Origin: CAIQPS01 sp963783835
GTDB lineage: Bacteria > Actinomycetota > Thermoleophilia > RBG-16-64-13
Direction: 5' to 3'
Length of the DNA: 64,000 nucleotides
Assembly (NCBI GenBank): GCA_963783835.1
Contig: CAWAOX010000015.1
Location: 434,001-498,000, forward strand
Shown: in pieces, positions 61,854 to 64,000 of the stretch
Position numbering within the stretch: the first letter of the stretch is position 1
Layout: each line of letters begins with the position of its first letter
Translations under genes and position numbers: made by a program
The notes under the pieces: model-generated
The model's database searches: none
Seen by the model: the letters and a program-made list of their open reading frames with translations, nothing else
What the model was told of the DNA's origin: nothing

Positions 61854-62175
61854 CACGGGCGTATCCGCCCCTTCACACTACTCGTCGATAGCTCTCAAGT
61901 TCCGCCCGCAAAAAGCCGAATATCTGGGTGAGAGCCGTGTGTGCGGCTGGGGCGGGCGGATAGGCGCGTTGCCTGCCACAGGGTCGTGTGGTACCCTCCG
62001 GGTGCTCGACCTTGTGCGTGATCTGGCCCAAACTTGAGCCAACACATTGTGCACGGGAGGCATGTTTTCCTGAACGGCGAGTCGCCAATCAGGGACTGTC
62101 ACCCACCTGCTTCGGCAGGTTCAAGTGCATGTCAGACACGGCAAGGTGGAGCATTTTATTTTGGGAAGGGTTGAG
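61854..62175 (+). other. Intergenic region with a UUCG hairpin, no gene seen
   Basis: This 322-base stretch has no convincing coding frame. It contains a short hairpin ACCTGC-TTCG-GCAGGT (62105-62120) with a stable UUCG tetraloop, and GGGC/GCCC arms right after aspS. I looked for tmRNA, SRP RNA and tRNA features and found none. It probably holds the aspS 3' end and the promoter and leader of the lipoprotein gene. Confidence 0.4.
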
Positions 62176-62691
62176 ATGTCGGGACGAAGCAGACAATGGG
62201 CCGTTCTTCTCTTGGTCATAATCGGTCTGGCTGTCTTTCTCTGGGGCTGCGGGGGCGGTGACGAAGGCTCCACAACTGCTTCGAGCGTCCTGAAGACCAG
62301 TCGCACCACTGCCCCGCCTTCCGTGGGAAGCGCCGTCGAGGATCTGCTGTTTACGAAGCTCGCAGTGACCGAGGACACTCCCGAGGAGTACGTGGCGGCC
62401 CTCGGCCAGGCCCGTCCGGTGGTCCTGCTCTTCTACATTCCTGGCAATGTGGACGACGCCAAGGTGCTGGAGGCCTTCAAGACCCTCGCGCCGGAATTCC
62501 CCGAATACACTTTCCTGATCTACGACTACGAGAATCCCAGCGCCTACGGTGACCTTTCCATGCTCCTGCAGGTAAACTACCCGCCTGAGATCGTGCTCAT
62601 CGACCGGGGCGGTACTGTTCAGAAGATCTGGAACGGTTACGTCGACGAGGGCACGTTGAGGCAGTGTTTGATCAACCTCGGGCAAGGATGA
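62176..62691 (+). CDS. Thioredoxin-like fold lipoprotein without CxxC
   Basis: A 171-residue lipoprotein: a basic N-terminus, hydrophobic VLLLVIIGLAVFLW, lipobox FLWGC, a Ser/Thr-rich tether, then a domain resembling thioredoxin (VVLLFYIPGNVDDAKVLEAF, YTFLIYDYENPSAYG, VNYPPEIVLIDRGGTVQKIWNGYVD with the cis-Pro-like site). The catalytic CxxC is absent, the position reading IPGN. It may be a non-redox binding protein. ATG 62176 has GAAGGG upstream. Confidence 0.72.
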   Translation: MSGRSRQWAVLLLVIIGLAVFLWGCGGGDEGSTTASSVLKTSRTTAPPSVGSAVEDLLFTKLAVTEDTPEEYVAALGQARPVVLLFYIPGNVDDAKVLEAFKTLAPEFPEYTFLIYDYENPSAYGDLSMLLQVNYPPEIVLIDRGGTVQKIWNGYVDEGTLRQCLINLGQG

Positions 62692-62715
62692 GGCGACCCT
62701 GACCTAGATCTGTAG

Positions 62716-62743
62716 GCGAGGGCCGGGTCATCCCGGCCCTCGC
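62716..62743 (+). terminator. Strong hairpin between lipoprotein and IscU-MnmA genes
   Basis: A perfect 12-base stem, GCGAGGGCCGGG (62716-62727) / CCCGGCCCTCGC (62732-62743), with a TCAT loop. Few T's follow (GCTATT). It likely ends the lipoprotein transcript. Confidence 0.6.
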
Positions 62744-62760
62744 GCTATTGAGAGGGTCCT

Positions 62761-64000
62761 GTGCTTTCGACCGGTGACGATAGAGAGGGCAGAGTGGCGG
62801 GTCTCGCCTACGGGGTCCGAGTGGCCGAGCGCCTTCGCTCGTGTACCCTCTCCGGACCTCTCGTCGGGGCACATTCGGCGGGCGAGGCAGGAAGCAAGGA
62901 CTGCGGAAGCCTGGTGCGCATCGAAATCAGGATGCACGCCGGTTCCATCGAGGAAGCCCGTTACCAGGCTCACGGATGTCCAGCGACGCTGGCGAGCGCG
63001 AGTCAGGTGTGCGCCCGCATCACCGGCCGTTCCTTTCTCGAGGCCGCTTCCGTCAGCCACGCCGATATCTGCGGGGATCTGGGCCTCGTCCCCTCCAAGG
63101 AGTACACAGCCGGCGTAGCCCTCGACGCCCTTCACGCGGCTCTCACGGCGGCCCTGAGTTCGCCTGATTGTGAGGTGGGCTTCGTGCAGACCTACCCGGG
63201 AGAGATGCCCGCGCATGAGGCGCTCGAGGGTCGTGAGGGAGTGCTCGTAGGGATGAGTGGCGGAGTCGACAGCGCCGTTGCCGCGCTTCTGATGAAGGAG
63301 CAGGGCTTTCGGGTGGTCGGACTCACCCTGACCATGTGGAGCGCCCCCGGGGTAGCGGACGAGCGGAGTTGCTGTTCGCCCGAAAACGTGCGCCGGGCGC
63401 GGAGAGTGGCGCACAGTCTCGGCATTCCACATCTTGCGCTCGACGCCGCCCGGCCCTTCTACCACGACGTCGTGGAGTACTTCATCTCGGAGTACGCGGC
63501 CGGGCGCACCCCCAATCCCTGCGCAAAATGCAACTCCCGCGTGCGCCTGGGAGTGCTGTTGGACACGGCCCGTCGCCTCGGGCTGTCTCGCGCGGCAACA
63601 GGTCACTACGCTCGCTTGACCGGGACGCCGCTCCGGCTGACCCGAGGCGCCGATCCGGTGAAGGACCAGTCCTACGTGTTAGCCGAAGTGTCCCCGGCGA
63701 TCCTCGAGCACGTCGTGTTCCCCCTGGGGGAGATGCGTAAGCCGGAGGTCCGTCAGATGGCGGCGCGTGCCGGTCTGGAGGGTCATTCCGCACCCGAGAG
63801 CCAGGAGATCTGCTTCGTACCCGACGATGATCATCGGCGCTTTCTACGCGAGCGCCTGGGTGATCTCTCCGGCGACATCGTTGATGCCCAGGGTTGCGTT
63901 TTGGGGCGCCACGAAGGCACGTACAACTTCACCATAGGTCAACGCAAAGGATTGCGGGTGGCCGCGGGCGAGCCTCGCTACGTGGTGGCGATAGAGGCCG
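62761..64000 (+). CDS. mnmA: IscU-like scaffold fused to tRNA 2-thiouridylase MnmA (3' end outside window)
   Basis: One open frame of 413 visible codons from GTG 62761 (GAGAGGG upstream). Residues about 30-135 are IscU/NifU-like: KDCGSLVRIEIRM, then HGCPATLASAS; the third scaffold Cys position seems to be Thr (SKEYTAGVALDAL). From about residue 159 MnmA starts: LVGMSGGVDSAVAALL (ATP pyrophosphatase loop), NPCAKCNSRVRLG with the first catalytic Cys, TGHYAR and SQEICFVPDDD with the second. MnmA thiolates wobble uridine-34 of Lys/Glu/Gln tRNAs. The scaffold domain may hold sulfur or a cluster for it. No stop or start codon separates the domains. Confidence 0.9.
   Translation, partial: MLSTGDDREGRVAGLAYGVRVAERLRSCTLSGPLVGAHSAGEAGSKDCGSLVRIEIRMHAGSIEEARYQAHGCPATLASASQVCARITGRSFLEAASVSHADICGDLGLVPSKEYTAGVALDALHAALTAALSSPDCEVGFVQTYPGEMPAHEALEGREGVLVGMSGGVDSAVAALLMKEQGFRVVGLTLTMWSAPGVADERSCCSPENVRRARRVAHSLGIPHLALDAARPFYHDVVEYFISEYAAGRTPNPCAKCNSRVRLGVLLDTARRLGLSRAATGHYARLTGTPLRLTRGADPVKDQSYVLAEVSPAILEHVVFPLGEMRKPEVRQMAARAGLEGHSAPESQEICFVPDDDHRRFLRERLGDLSGDIVDAQGCVLGRHEGTYNFTIGQRKGLRVAAGEPRYVVAIEA

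Overview
The window is a GC-rich chromosomal stretch with very tight gene packing, many 4-base stop/start overlaps and frequent GTG/TTG starts. Gene content points to a deep-branching Actinomycetota (Thermoleophilia-, Coriobacteriia- or Geothermincolia-like). The signs are a SepIVA-type coiled-coil gene next to DUF177 and rpmF, an EF-G2-like GTPase, a fused SecDF, an Asp23/DhaL/DegV/RecG block, and a type IV pilin locus of the kind seen in deep actinobacterial lineages. The lineage is inferred from content only; there is no rRNA here. I see no phage, insertion sequence or CRISPR array.

Layout. 1-7180 is a pilin/pseudopilin locus: two divergent transcription units carry seven prepilin-like genes plus a PilX-like gene, and a TPR lipoprotein lies between the two major pilins. 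Both units start from a shared intergenic region that holds one sigma-28-type (FliA/SigD/WhiG) promoter match on each strand. 7247-13986 holds a cysteine-rich protein, RNase Z broken by three apparent frameshifts, tRNA-Arg(CCG), lipB, a zinc ribbon, a NodB deacetylase, a DUF4015 glycosidase-like protein and adenine deaminase. 14058-20547 is an ACT protein, a complete Liv ABC importer (livHMGKF) and a phenylacetate-CoA ligase-like enzyme. 20631-26441 is metK-priA-def-fmt-rpe, with fmt frameshifted. 26504-30271 is an FMN riboswitch and ribD-ribE-ribBA-ribH. 30298-38604 covers rpmB, DUF1858, Asp23, the DhaL/DegV pair (probable fatty-acid kinase), recG, rsmD, coaD, sepIVA-like, DUF177, rpmF and a small hypothetical gene. 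38663-41879 has an EF-G2-like GTPase and an RpiR regulator. 41997-51015 is yebC-ruvCAB-queH-DUF2905-queA-tgt-yajC-secDF, joining Holliday-junction processing, queuosine tRNA modification and Sec export. 51049-58061 has a phasin-like protein, a UbiB-family kinase, recJ and relA. 58153-64000 has a metallo-hydrolase, hisS, aspS, a thioredoxin-like lipoprotein and an IscU-MnmA fusion that runs off the end.

The points most worth a second look are: (i) sigma-28-type promoters driving type IV pilin genes in both directions; (ii) an IscU-like scaffold domain fused to the tRNA thiolase MnmA; (iii) six frame breaks in rnz (three), fmt, relA and probably livM, all repaired by removing one base, so either base over-calling, gene decay or +1 recoding; (iv) an FMN riboswitch whose terminator arm and U-tract also appear to contain the ribD ribosome-binding site and TTG start; (v) at least seven genes with a -10 box only 7-9 bases before the start codon, implying widespread leaderless mRNAs.
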